A stretch of 64,000 nucleotides of DNA from Gammaproteobacteria bacterium. Lineage in GTDB: Bacteria > Pseudomonadota > Gammaproteobacteria > Coxiellales > Coxiellaceae. Shown one piece after another: positions 18,101 to 25,493 of this stretch (within the stretch, counting starts at the first letter, position 1; every line of letters begins with the position of its first letter). The position numbers and the translations under genes were made by a program. The stretch is taken from NCBI GenBank assembly GCA_023266215.1, contig JAHFRQ010000005.1, positions 1 through 64,000 of the forward strand. Direction: 5' to 3'. A model generated the notes under the pieces. That model was given only the letters and a program-made list of their open reading frames with translations, did no database searches and had not been told where the DNA came from.

Positions 18101-18429
18101 GAAATCTTAAAATTCTAAAAAAAGAAAATAATTGTTTATTTTGGTTTATCTCTGATAAAAAAGGCCCGCAATTAAATAAGCTGCTCTTACAAATTGACTC
18201 CGCCAATTCACTATCGCAGCTTGAATTTGCCTCGCATAGTTTTATTCGAAAAGCGCGCGCGCATCAGCTTTCACTTCGACGATCTAACTCAACTGACACA
18301 ATGAAAATTTTGCTTCAAAAACTAAGCGCGCCACAAACTGAAAAAATCGCAAAAGATTTTCTACTATCTAAAATAACCTCTTCTAAAGAAAAAAAATATC
18401 CCATCAGTGAACCTGAGATGGAATGGTAG
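15115..18429 (+). CDS. Large hypothetical protein, 1104 aa (candidate Dot/Icm substrate)
   Basis: No recognisable domain. The sequence is hydrophilic, Lys/Glu/Asn-rich and predicted almost wholly helical, with heptad-like stretches (for example the LEKNINTLIDNFQ and LSQKLPLDIGEPFRRKLSE regions) suggesting coiled coils. There is no signal peptide and no convincing membrane helix. The C terminus is short and acidic (SEPEMEW), a property common in Dot/Icm substrates. A TATACT -10 lies near 15072, so the gene appears monocistronic. Its last 26 bases overlap the 3' end of the convergent phosphatase gene. Effector status is inference from size, composition and proximity to the Dot/Icm locus. Confidence 0.8.
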   Translation: MDPITVSIGAAAGLVRFAYRHREAIILAKTRAQHAIKDKIQKIEHRDFLLSAGVLSNENGELVNGLVKEWMQEPIKLDFIDSSLHENHFLQEAFDYLVPACGLVRISSKGIPLIGNGTQIGWQVVKLENPLSERQNEHNDTFLFREKMKILLEDYHQKHSDKTSVSEALVTVLDNYLQLFLTLIDEAKNIPGEENKGAIEILEKNINTLIDNFQNGPAKERQYKFFNYFASYCDVTKTGRDLLCNAIRPKLKIIIDKAKREQKAHSLQHTAKDLVIQTEILNAQVEKFIRIHNRKNKLDGILKKQAEWIANYNGDDPTQKSVESACSHAKHNSSEPAIMAADNAIISINVIMALAANAKKIIERHGEALSEKQHDDLVLTLILIDAFSEQCKNKFFNHLVPSAGKEVATISKFQYLDIGSVSLSYGIAEKLSKIDEKLGHTKRDSQEILKNMMQTAGDNEPDSVLTANIAFLCLERPILKNNIIEFIKNYAHTMSSAVVTQIENQIAEFNHFQQKKLSATFDEKFVPLSLIKKGVVKINRVSNEIVFKLIQSQDDFKSVIQLLEQNQKENLNCIAELKMAAHKIFQKTSINRSLPAVKSKDRRDSIQNNRLLIEFQALYIKRYAAHSIHNDDIFYYDCGNENKIPEYLIERGIVRIEERSGAKIGKIYLKKVEVRQDFGALINLLISAGAINHKIISKIEEYKSRIFYLSDTEKRALIILKQFYPALDIALITAEHDILDKLKGDQVRFFSDIIFALQNKKSVLVSVNATSEETVTNVIADIDAPSRGLFSAMNLSQDDLQKPNSEIVFHLIDMNIIKITDSRKFYVNFDHVKTDIAATLLAHFLNRKCHAHVSTAVDTVQSHTISEQQRVIKDLFELSSLSKNEKMFYTEVQLLLKIAESIINKTSGFAQELTKADVIELKKLTISYKENAFQLSQKLPLDIGEPFRRKLSEIAVSTKLMIESYDQLSAKHNAEKFNRLKKSIADVLLVVLEERRNLKILKKENNCLFWFISDKKGPQLNKLLLQIDSANSLSQLEFASHSFIRKARAHQLSLRRSNSTDTMKILLQKLSAPQTEKIAKDFLLSKITSSKEKKYPISEPEMEW

Positions 18430-19033
18430 GATTCGCTAATTCCTGCCATGTTGGATCTTCTTTCACTGGGTATTGATCTTTTAAAATTTGAAAAGAAATT
18501 AATTGTCCTGCTGTATTATATTTTAAAACATAAACCATGTCATAAACCGGCATTGGCCATTTTGCTAGCAGTTGCTTTACACCGAGCGCTTGCGTTAAAT
18601 TATTAATGCGCCCATGATGCCAGCAAATTAAAATCATTTTGTTTTGAAATTTTTTGCTATGCAATAAATGCTCCGCCAATATGGGATAGCGTTTTTGCAG
18701 ATAATCTGCGTTTATTTCAACGTACTTGCCTTCGTAGGCTAATTGATTGGCAAGGGGCGCGATCGTTTGCACAGGCCGCATTGATAAGCTTTCTGAGGCG
18801 TGATTTAAATCACCGGGGCGTGATGCAAAAATAAAATCAGGCGCGTTAAAATTTTTTAAATAGTACTCAGTAAAACGTTCTGCGCGAACCTGTCCTTTGG
18901 GTGACAAAAATGGACCGGGCTTTTTTGTCCATTTGTCAGCATGACGGATAATCACGATTTCACTCGGCGCTGCCAAAACAATCAATGGCAGTAATATTAG
19001 GCTCAGTAGTACGCTGGTAATTATTCTTTTCAT
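18404..19033 (-). CDS. Exported histidine-phosphatase superfamily protein
   Basis: A 209-residue protein with a Sec signal peptide (MKRIITSVLLSLILLPLIVLAA). The phosphoglycerate-mutase/histidine-phosphatase fold is signalled by EIVIIRHADKW, the RH(G/A) catalytic motif, at about residues 25-35, and by a second conserved histidine in ILICWHHGRINN (about 140). A substrate cannot be assigned; periplasmic members include phytase-like and Ais-like enzymes. I choose the ATG at 19031-19033 because it gives a clean signal peptide and has GGAAC upstream; an ATG four codons earlier is possible. Confidence 0.85.
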   Translation of the reverse strand: MKRIITSVLLSLILLPLIVLAAPSEIVIIRHADKWTKKPGPFLSPKGQVRAERFTEYYLKNFNAPDFIFASRPGDLNHASESLSMRPVQTIAPLANQLAYEGKYVEINADYLQKRYPILAEHLLHSKKFQNKMILICWHHGRINNLTQALGVKQLLAKWPMPVYDMVYVLKYNTAGQLISFQILKDQYPVKEDPTWQELANPTIPSQVH

Positions 19034-19185
19034 GCTCAGTTCCATTTGCTTATTATTTGATTATCCCAAAGTGTCTATCATACTGAAAAATATTAGAAAA
19101 AAGTAGCAACCCGTTTAAAAACAGAATATAGTAATTTGGGCAAATCGCCTAGGTACTTTTGGATAATTTTTTAAGGAGAAATATA

Positions 19186-19410
19186 ATGAAAAAATTGATT
19201 TTAGGAATGGGAATCTGCGCTTTGGTAGGATTATCAGGCTCAGCATTGGCTGATGCAACTGCGATGCCAACGACAACTGCACCTGCAATGCCAACAGCAA
19301 CGGCACCTGCAATGCCAACGGCAGCTGCACCTGCAACACCGACTGCGACAGCACCGGCTAGCATGCCTTCTATGCCAACAGCAGCAGCGCCTGCGCAACC
19401 TGCTAATTGA
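19186..19410 (+). CDS. Small secreted Ala/Pro/Thr-repeat protein, 74 aa
   Basis: Signal peptide MKKLILGMGICALVGLSGSALA followed by about 50 residues of degenerate repeats built on AMPT-x-x-AP (AMPTTTAP, AMPTATAP, AMPTAAAP). The AAGGAG ribosome site at 19173-19178 is strong. No enzymatic motif; low-complexity exported proteins of this type can be cell-surface or periplasmic spacers. The following terminator makes it monocistronic. It shares the ATAMP-type repeat vocabulary with the convergent gene at 19614-19898, suggesting common origin. Confidence 0.75.
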   Translation: MKKLILGMGICALVGLSGSALADATAMPTTTAPAMPTATAPAMPTAAAPATPTATAPASMPSMPTAAAPAQPAN

Positions 19411-19431
19411 GTTTTGTTGAATTGCTTATAG

Positions 19432-19456
19432 ACCCATGCGAAAGTGTGGGTTTTTT
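19432..19456 (+). terminator. Rho-independent terminator
   Basis: Stem ACCCATGC/GTGTGGGT closed by a GAAA tetraloop and followed by TTTTTT, 21 bases after the stop of the small secreted-protein gene. Confidence 0.85.
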
Positions 19457-19464
19457 GATATTAA

Positions 19465-19547
19465 TTTTCCCCTTCGCTAGCGCTCGGGTTCTGAAAGAAT
19501 ACAAAATTTTCCCCTTCGCTAGCGCTCGGGTTCTGAAAGAATACAAA
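19465..19547. repeat. Repeat module B, two tandem copies (42-bp period)
   Basis: Two near-identical units at 19465-19505 and 19507-19547, each with the core CTTCGCTAGCGCTCGGGTTC followed by TGAAAGAATACAAA. Same family as the modules at 10041-10151 and 33021-33104. Between them and the next gene lies a CCCCT/AGGGG hairpin near 19575-19592. Confidence 0.9.
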
Positions 19548-19613
19548 TAGATGGGAAAGATTTAAACCAGATATCCCCTACTTTCGCAGGGGAAACCCGT
19601 CAAGAATTGCTTC

Positions 19614-19898
19614 TTAGTTAGTTGCAGCAGGTGCAGTTGTTGCAGCAGCAGGTGCAGCTTTTTTATGATGTTTCATGCACATTTTCATACCAGCATGCTT
19701 TTTCATGCATGATTGGCTATGACAACATGTCATTTTATGATGTTTGTGCGTAGGCGCAGCAGGTGTTGTTGCTGGCATAGCAGTTGCATCATTAGCTTGG
19801 TTAGCTTGAGCAGCAGCTGCAGGTGCAGTAGCGGCAAAAGCGCCAGTCATAAATACGCAAGCTAGTAATACAGCGATTACTTTTTGCATTGTTTTCAT
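19614..19898 (-). CDS. Small secreted His/Cys/Met-rich protein, 94 aa
   Basis: Signal peptide MKTMQKVIAVLLACVFMTGAFA, then an Ala/Pro/Thr-rich linker, then a compact cluster HKHHKMTCCHSQSCMKKHAG with further MKMCMKHHKK, and an Ala/Thr tail. The concentration of His, Cys and Met in about 30 residues is what one expects of a periplasmic copper or other soft-metal binder, but no named family is recognised. I choose the ATG at 19896-19898 because it gives the signal peptide and has GGAG upstream. It may be related to the repeat protein at 19186 by its shared linker. Confidence 0.72.
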   Translation of the reverse strand: MKTMQKVIAVLLACVFMTGAFAATAPAAAAQANQANDATAMPATTPAAPTHKHHKMTCCHSQSCMKKHAGMKMCMKHHKKAAPAAATTAPAATN

Positions 19899-20184
19899 TG
19901 TTAGAGCTCCATTAAAAAATTTAAAAGCCGCCATATTGCTTAGCGCGATACTTTGGCCACCGAATTGATAAATCAACCTGACGGACGATCTACAGGAGAG
20001 AATATATCCTGGAAATAAGTGCTTGACAACAAAAATTTGAAAAATAACGCTATAAATCGTGTTTTGAATCAATTAGATGAGTCAGTTAATCTAAACATCA
20101 CTTTTTTGTTTCCAAATGGTTTTTTTTGGTGTATATACTCTTTCGTACTTTGAAATAGCCATTATCAACCTTACAGGCAGAATT

Positions 20185-20382
20185 ATGAAAGAAGAAGATT
20201 TTAATTTACCCGATGACGACATGGAATCCAATGAACCTGAGATCACCCTTGCTGCACCAAAAGTCGCGCCCTTGTCTGATGCTGAGAGAAAAGATAAGCG
20301 CAAGCGCTTAGAAGAGCTGCTAGAAAAAAAGCGGATGCGTGAAGAATACTTTGATGAGCTGGCAGTGGAAGAGATGGTTTAA
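20185..20382 (+). CDS. Small acidic/basic protein resembling the PA3496 family
   Basis: A 65-residue soluble protein: an acidic N-terminal half (KEEDFNLPDDDMESNEPE) and a strongly charged C-terminal helix (RKDKRKRLEELLEKKRMREE). The second half resembles the short PA3496-type proteins annotated as putative envelope-integrity factors, from memory of the family pattern only. I choose the ATG at 20185-20187; the longer frame would begin inside promoter-like sequence. It converges on the kinase gene with a 5-base gap. Confidence 0.6.
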   Translation: MKEEDFNLPDDDMESNEPEITLAAPKVAPLSDAERKDKRKRLEELLEKKRMREEYFDELAVEEMV

Positions 20383-20387
20383 AAATA

Positions 20388-21107
20388 TTACCACTCTAAA
20401 TTTTCAAGAAATAATCTTAACTGTTCTGCGTTTTGAAATTGCTTATTAATCAAATTGTGTTTTCTGCCCAAAACAATTTCTTTAATTTGTGACGGCGCTT
20501 TTCGATAATATTTTTTTCCGCCTATCATTTCGTATAAAACAGCTATTAAGTCATAAATATCAATTTGAATTTTATTTTTATTGGATTTTCCAAGATGCAT
20601 AAAATCGATTAAGTGCACTTCAAAATGCAAGCCTTTTCGCTTTACCATGATGTTGTCAGAGTGAATATCACCGTGATATTCGTTGAGTAAATGTATTTTT
20701 TCAACGCCCTTAATTAATTCATAAAATAAATTCAGCGCTTCAAAAGGCAATAATCTTTTTTGTGGCTGCTTGTCGATGTATTCTGATAATACGTCGCCAT
20801 CAATAAAATCAGATACTAAAAAATCAATATTAATGCCTTTGATACGCAGCTGATCTTGATGATGATATTGAATAACAATCGGGCAACTGCGCAATTGATT
20901 CAATTTTTTAGCGTAATCAATATGAGGCAGTTTTTTATGTTCATAACGATGCTTATAGAATAATTTTGCGGCGCGAATAATGCCGGTTGCGGTTTCTTCT
21001 ACTTTGTAAACCTCGCCTTCCCAGCCATTTCCAAGCGTCGATAAAATACGATAATGGCGGCCTAATTTTTTACCGGGGGATAAATCGTATTGTATTTCAC
21101 CGCTCAT
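20388..21107 (-). CDS. Hanks-type Ser/Thr protein kinase
   Basis: A 239-residue protein kinase domain with little else. Visible motifs: glycine-rich loop LGNGWEGEVYKV (residues 21-32), the ATP-binding lysine in IRAAKLFY (about 48), the catalytic loop YHGDIHSDNIM with Asp and Asn (about 142-150), and the metal-binding Asp in HLIDFMHLG (about 163), where DFG is replaced by DFM. All key residues for catalysis are present. No membrane or sensor domain. It lies 63 bases downstream of the acyl carrier protein gene in the icmV-dotA transcription unit, so it may be co-expressed with the secretion system, as a regulator or a secreted kinase. Confidence 0.88.
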   Translation of the reverse strand: MSGEIQYDLSPGKKLGRHYRILSTLGNGWEGEVYKVEETATGIIRAAKLFYKHRYEHKKLPHIDYAKKLNQLRSCPIVIQYHHQDQLRIKGINIDFLVSDFIDGDVLSEYIDKQPQKRLLPFEALNLFYELIKGVEKIHLLNEYHGDIHSDNIMVKRKGLHFEVHLIDFMHLGKSNKNKIQIDIYDLIAVLYEMIGGKKYYRKAPSQIKEIVLGRKHNLINKQFQNAEQLRLFLENLEW

Positions 21108-21170
21108 GCTGATCTCATGGATTACCAGAAAAGAGTGAATAATAGCGCTGTTTTATGCAGAAATATAGGT

Positions 21171-21419
21171 TTATTTTTTAGGACGTCGTTGATCAATCAC
21201 TTGAACTAATTGCGCGACAGTATGGATTTTCTCAAGCGATTCTTCAGGTATGCGGGTGTTAAAAGTCTCGTTCACGGCAAGCAGCAGATCCAGCGCATCC
21301 ATTGAATCAAGATTCAGTTCTTTTTGCAGATCAACCTCAGGAGTGATTAGCGATGGATTGATCGCAAATCGCTCCACAAGGATTTTTTTAACAAGGTCAA
21401 TGGTCGCTGACTGCATCAT
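21171..21419 (-). CDS. Acyl carrier protein
   Basis: An 82-residue ACP with the phosphopantetheine attachment serine in the LNLDSMDALDLL motif (Ser about 40), and flanking acidic helices. It differs from a housekeeping AcpP by its basic C-terminal end (DQRRPKK). It starts 12 bases after the dotA stop on the same strand, so it is translated as part of the icmV-dotA unit. No fatty-acid synthesis genes are nearby. A specialised role, for example in acylating a secretion component, is inference only. Confidence 0.9.
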   Translation of the reverse strand: MMQSATIDLVKKILVERFAINPSLITPEVDLQKELNLDSMDALDLLLAVNETFNTRIPEESLEKIHTVAQLVQVIDQRRPKK

Positions 21420-21431
21420 GGATCACCTGTG

Positions 21432-23972
21432 TTATGGAGTGCCCGTTGGGGGCGCGCCAGTGCCGCCTGATGCTCCTGATTTTGCAGCGTCCGCTTGTTT
21501 TTTCAAATCTTCGCCAGCAAATTTTCCAGAAGCTCCGGCGGCATCGTCCATACCTTTTGCTGCGCCCTGCATACCTTGTCCTGCGCTTGAAACGGCACCG
21601 CTGACACCTTTGGCTGCATGACCAAACTCTTGACCCATCGACGCTGTTTGCGGCGCACCAATCCACGACATAATATTATTAGGCAATTGATAAATTAATT
21701 TAAAGCTTTGTTCGATAATTTCCATCACAATAAATCCGAAAATTACATAAGTAATGCATCCATTGATTAAATGCAGCAAACCACTATTATCGTTTAATGC
21801 TGAATAAGCAGGCTTTGCTAAATCGTGAAAGATGCCTGCAAAACCAATCAGCACCATTTTAAATGCCACAAACGACACAATCATCGATGCAATTAAGCCA
21901 ATCACCATCAATACAGGTCGCATAAAAATACTTAAAAATAACATCAGAGCTTGTTCTGCTTTTCCTAAAAATTCTTCACCGGCAGGATGCGTTAAACCCA
22001 TACAAACCAATGGTGCGGCTGCCATGCCCTCAATGACAATGGCAATCCATCCGATGGCGGCAAACGTAAAGACCGCAAAAGGATAAATGGGAACGTAATA
22101 AGCCAAAATAACGCCAGGCACCAACAAGGCGAGACAAATCGCGCTAACCAATGTTTTAACCCACACTAAAATAGCTTTCAATATCGTATCGCCGGGGTTC
22201 ATGCTTGCACAAATACCCATGATCGCCCCTGTTGCAAAAGACAGCACAATTGCCGCGATCCAAAGGCTGACAACCACATTCAGCATCACAGTGCCTTCGC
22301 TCATTAATGCCACGATAGGATTAAATGAATTATTGCCGCCAAGCACTAAACTGCTCATATCAATTGAGCCAAAAGCACTGTTTGCCTTGCCGATCATGGC
22401 GTCGGTAAAGGCATTACCAGTGCTCGAAGATGAGCCAGATGTAGCTGAAGCGCTAATATTATTTTGCTCTGTGCCCATATAGTTCGCCCACAGTGTATCT
22501 AATATTGACAAAGGAGATGCAGGTGGCGCTGGAACGGGATTAGGCGTTGCGGCATAGCTGATAATATTTCCAGCAGCACTTTGCAGCGGTGGATTACCCG
22601 TCAGCCCTAAATAAGTTGCAGGATTTGGCACTAAATTACTGCTCAGCGCAATCGGCGCTGCCACTTGTGGAAACAAAGCGCTAATCGACATTTCAGTGCT
22701 ATTTTGATTAGCCTTTTCAACATCCCAAAAAAAGCGCCCTGCCATAATCCAACCTTCAGACTCAGCATCGCCTATGAATTTAGCAGATCCATCCGACACC
22801 ACTGGGTTGCCAGCCGAATCCAGACCTATGACTTTCAATTGCGTCATCATTCTTTGATAGGGCGTCATTAAATTCAAGTAAGCAATTAACGCCGCAAAAA
22901 CATTATTGGCATTTTCGTTGTTGAGCGTCACCAAATTTGCGCCACTGGCTGCATTCATGTTTTGATCGACATACAGCTTTGCAGCAGGCAGCATGGAGTT
23001 CACCAACTGCTGCAATGCACCCCAACTATAAGTTCGCATCGCCTCAGTTTGATCTTGGTTAAAGCCAGCAGCAGCAACCGCAGCCTGATTGGCTGCAAAA
23101 TAACTTTGCGCAGATCCGCAATTAGCAGCGGGCGATTGCGGATTAAAGCTGTTTGGGCTATTTCCAACGCCAGGAAAATAAACGGTATCTACAATAGATG
23201 TTTGTCCTGTAGATCCCGTGACTGATTGGACAAAAACAGGATGATAGCTACTTGAAAAAATATTACTGCTACCGCCCTGTTGTGATTGTTGCTGCTGCTG
23301 ATTTTCCCATGTTTGACTTTCAATCATGCACACTTCATCTTGGAAAATTTGTGTCACCGGTGCAAACTGACTTTTCGCGCCCGTTGTTGTGGTAATGGCA
23401 GCTTCGACAATACCGGTATCATTGCTTAATGTAGCGGGCGGAATATAAAGCGCACCGCCATATTGCATATAATTTAAAGCAGCATCCCAGGTTTGATCAG
23501 CTAAGCCTACGCCTGCCACAACAACACGCATAAAAATATCTTGCAGCAATGAATAGCCCGTTGCAGAAGAAGGAATAATTAGCGCGAAACCTAGCGCAAT
23601 ACGCAGCAACATCACAGGCACATTGCGATTTTGGCCCATAAAAGAGCCTTCTTGCGATGCTTTAAGCACCATTTGAAATGTCGTGTAAGCAAGCCATAAT
23701 GCAGCAACAACCATCACACCTTTGTTGAAAATAGCAAACATTTTTCCTAAAATTTGACCGCTGCTGCCATCTAAAACATTACCGACGGTACCAAAAATTT
23801 GGCCTAAATACGCAACAGAATAATCCGTCGTTGGCGGTGCAAAAGAATGATTAATTAAATTAGGGAGATTAATGCCGGTCGGCATGGTCGTCGGCAAACC
23901 AGTCACTGCTGCAGCTAAGGCAGATCCAGTCACTAACAATAAAATAATGGCGGTAATGAGTCGGTTAAACAT
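21432..23972 (-). CDS. dotA: Dot/Icm type IVB secretion protein DotA
   Basis: Polytopic inner-membrane protein (846 residues) required for Dot/Icm secretion and homologous to TraY of IncI plasmids. After a signal-like N terminus (ITAIILLLVTGSALAAA) comes a first membrane pair around 80-150 (VMVVAALWLAYTTFQMVL, LLRIALGFALIIPSS). A long periplasmic Gln/Asn/Ser-rich region follows (about 160-520), then five or so helices with the conserved GIVIEGMAAAPLVC-like and VYFGFIVMEIIEQSF-like segments (about 540-780). The tail is Gly/Ala-rich. It is shorter than Legionella DotA, mainly in the periplasmic part. icmV lies one base upstream. Confidence 0.94.
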   Translation of the reverse strand: MFNRLITAIILLLVTGSALAAAVTGLPTTMPTGINLPNLINHSFAPPTTDYSVAYLGQIFGTVGNVLDGSSGQILGKMFAIFNKGVMVVAALWLAYTTFQMVLKASQEGSFMGQNRNVPVMLLRIALGFALIIPSSATGYSLLQDIFMRVVVAGVGLADQTWDAALNYMQYGGALYIPPATLSNDTGIVEAAITTTTGAKSQFAPVTQIFQDEVCMIESQTWENQQQQQSQQGGSSNIFSSSYHPVFVQSVTGSTGQTSIVDTVYFPGVGNSPNSFNPQSPAANCGSAQSYFAANQAAVAAAGFNQDQTEAMRTYSWGALQQLVNSMLPAAKLYVDQNMNAASGANLVTLNNENANNVFAALIAYLNLMTPYQRMMTQLKVIGLDSAGNPVVSDGSAKFIGDAESEGWIMAGRFFWDVEKANQNSTEMSISALFPQVAAPIALSSNLVPNPATYLGLTGNPPLQSAAGNIISYAATPNPVPAPPASPLSILDTLWANYMGTEQNNISASATSGSSSSTGNAFTDAMIGKANSAFGSIDMSSLVLGGNNSFNPIVALMSEGTVMLNVVVSLWIAAIVLSFATGAIMGICASMNPGDTILKAILVWVKTLVSAICLALLVPGVILAYYVPIYPFAVFTFAAIGWIAIVIEGMAAAPLVCMGLTHPAGEEFLGKAEQALMLFLSIFMRPVLMVIGLIASMIVSFVAFKMVLIGFAGIFHDLAKPAYSALNDNSGLLHLINGCITYVIFGFIVMEIIEQSFKLIYQLPNNIMSWIGAPQTASMGQEFGHAAKGVSGAVSSAGQGMQGAAKGMDDAAGASGKFAGEDLKKQADAAKSGASGGTGAPPTGTP

Positions 23973-23973
23973 A

Positions 23974-24432
23974 TTATTTCCTCTTTTGATCGAGTAAATG
24001 TGAAAGCCATTCCTGAAATGTGCAATCCAATCGTCTTTGTTTCATTTGATAATATCGAAAATGTTCGCGAAATGCGTACGAAAACATTAGAACAGACAAA
24101 GCTAAAGCAACCAAACCTGATAAAAACATGCCTTCTAAAAAGAATAAATAAAACATCCATAAAAAAGCCGCTGCGCCCAATATCGCACAAATAACTGCTA
24201 CCATAAAATAAGATTTCATGCGCGCTGCAATATCTTTTTCAGATAAACCATATCGTTTTACGGCTTCATCAAATGTTTCTTTGGTGGCTGCAGTCGCTTG
24301 ATTATCAGCCTTGAATGCATCCATAAAAGTGCCGATTGACTTGGCATTGTCTTTGATTGCACCCCATGAAGCCCAACCCTTTACGTTGACATTGTCTTTC
24401 ACGGTATTTTTAACGAAGTTTTTAATACCCAT
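23974..24432 (-). CDS. icmV: Dot/Icm secretion protein IcmV
   Basis: A 152-residue membrane protein with an N-terminal cytoplasmic region (GIKNFVKNTVKDNVNVKGWASW) and two adjacent hydrophobic helices at about 75-95 and 98-118 (VAVICAILGAAAFLWMFYLFF and FLSGLVALALSVLMFSYAF). The basic FRYYQMKQRRLDCTFQEWL tail is the IcmV signature region. It is the first gene of the dotA operon and diverges from icmW over a 157-base promoter region, as in Legionella and Coxiella. Confidence 0.93.
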   Translation of the reverse strand: MGIKNFVKNTVKDNVNVKGWASWGAIKDNAKSIGTFMDAFKADNQATAATKETFDEAVKRYGLSEKDIAARMKSYFMVAVICAILGAAAFLWMFYLFFLEGMFLSGLVALALSVLMFSYAFREHFRYYQMKQRRLDCTFQEWLSHLLDQKRK

Positions 24433-24589
24433 GTTTTTTCACCACGCTTAAGATTATACTAGATTACACTTCAGTCATATTATCATTGAATCCTTAAGAG
24501 AACATTAAAATTTATAATAGTTTCATTTAATGCTATCTTAAGGTTACTGCGGTATTCTTAGGAAAAACAACTTGCGATAGAGGCGTTTT
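24433..24589. promoter_or_regulatory. Divergent icmV/icmW promoter region
   Basis: 157 AT-rich bases carrying the start signals for both Dot/Icm half-operons. The palindrome CTTAAG occurs three times (24447, 24493, 24537). In Legionella such promoters are controlled by CpxR or PmrA; I see no full consensus for either, only partial resemblance to PmrA half-sites. Confidence 0.6.
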
Positions 24590-25042
24590 ATGCCCGATTT
24601 AAGTCACCCTGGCGTACATCAATTCTGGAAGGATTTCCAAGATCCCATGATTTACCGTGTCATTACTTTTATGGAGAGCGTTGAAGACTGGACGCTAGAC
24701 GGCAATCCCGAATTAGAAGCCTCTATTAATGATCTGGGCGCTGCGCTAGAAGATATCGGCAGCATTGATCTGCAGCAAGAAAACCCAATGATCGAACTCT
24801 TAGCGCACGTTAAAGCGGGTCGCGGCTTGAGGTTATTAATGTGCTTAGACATGGCCTATCCTGGCGCTGCTGCAAAAGTATTAATGCGCGCAGAAGAAGT
24901 AACGAAATCACAATCCGATAATCCCGGCATCTTTTTACGTCGAAATGTCGTATTTGAGAGATTACGCTTACTCGGTCGCGTTTTTAGCGAAGATCGTTTA
25001 AAACTAGTTACCAAAGCACTCGAGGAAAGTGGTCATGATTAA
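24590..25042 (+). CDS. icmW: Dot/Icm secretion chaperone IcmW
   Basis: A soluble acidic protein of 150 residues that, with IcmS, forms an adaptor bringing effectors to the DotL coupling complex. The family sequence is well conserved: MPDLSHPGVHQFWKDFQDPM, VEDWTLDGNPELE, LLAHVKAGRGLRLLMCLDMA and the C-terminal FLRRNVVFERLRLLGRVFS. It is the first gene of the rightward half of the locus. Its 3' end overlaps the next gene by 8 bases. Confidence 0.96.
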   Translation: MPDLSHPGVHQFWKDFQDPMIYRVITFMESVEDWTLDGNPELEASINDLGAALEDIGSIDLQQENPMIELLAHVKAGRGLRLLMCLDMAYPGAAAKVLMRAEEVTKSQSDNPGIFLRRNVVFERLRLLGRVFSEDRLKLVTKALEESGHD

Positions 25043-25478
25043 ATTACTTATTGGAATAATCACTATCGGAATATCATCAATGGCGTTTGCTGCATCAGCG
25101 CCACTCTCGCAGGCAGCGCAAGATACAGCTGCAGCGCAATGCGGAAAATATATTTCGATCGATCCTCAAGCACCCATGTCACAAGCGCAAGCAGAACAGC
25201 TCGCACCCCTTTTAAAAACTTGTGTTGAATACAATAGCTGCGCTAATTCAAATTTATCAGGCGTGCAAAATTGTGCGCGAAAATTATCAACGCTGTATTT
25301 TTCTACTAAGTTTAATAGCTTGTCATCGACAACACCGCCCGCGCCTTCTCAAGGAGCGCAACAACCCTTAGGTGATACTGAACAACCCGCAGCTGCACCA
25401 GCGCAAACACCCGCGCCAACACCTGCGCCTGCAGCTAATACACAACAACAAAAAACATCAGGTATTAATTGGTTTTGA
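25035..25478 (+). CDS. Small periplasmic protein between icmW and icmX
   Basis: A 147-residue exported protein: signal peptide MIKLLIGIITIGISSMAFAA, a helical Gln/Ala-rich domain with four cysteines (AAQCGKY, LLKTCVEYNSCANSN, VQNCARKL), and a Pro/Ala/Gln-rich C-terminal tail (about 100-147). I choose the ATG at 25035-25037 with GAGG nine bases upstream; a GTG two codons earlier is possible. It overlaps icmW by 8 bases and ends 15 bases before icmX, so it is translated with both. In Legionella icmW and icmX are adjacent, so this is an extra component of the locus. Four cysteines suggest two disulfides. No function is known to me. Confidence 0.85.
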   Translation: MIKLLIGIITIGISSMAFAASAPLSQAAQDTAAAQCGKYISIDPQAPMSQAQAEQLAPLLKTCVEYNSCANSNLSGVQNCARKLSTLYFSTKFNSLSSTTPPAPSQGAQQPLGDTEQPAAAPAQTPAPTPAPAANTQQQKTSGINWF

Positions 25479-25493
25479 TAAAATGAGGCTAAT

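Noticed and set aside
19149-19364. Repeat-rich open frames opposite the small secreted protein
   Set aside because: Mirror of the AMPT-AP codon repeats; the sense gene has a strong ribosome site, signal peptide and terminator.
21250-21621. 123-codon open frame opposite the acp and dotA ends
   Set aside because: Shadow of the Gly/Ala-rich dotA tail and acp; low-complexity translation with no initiation signal.
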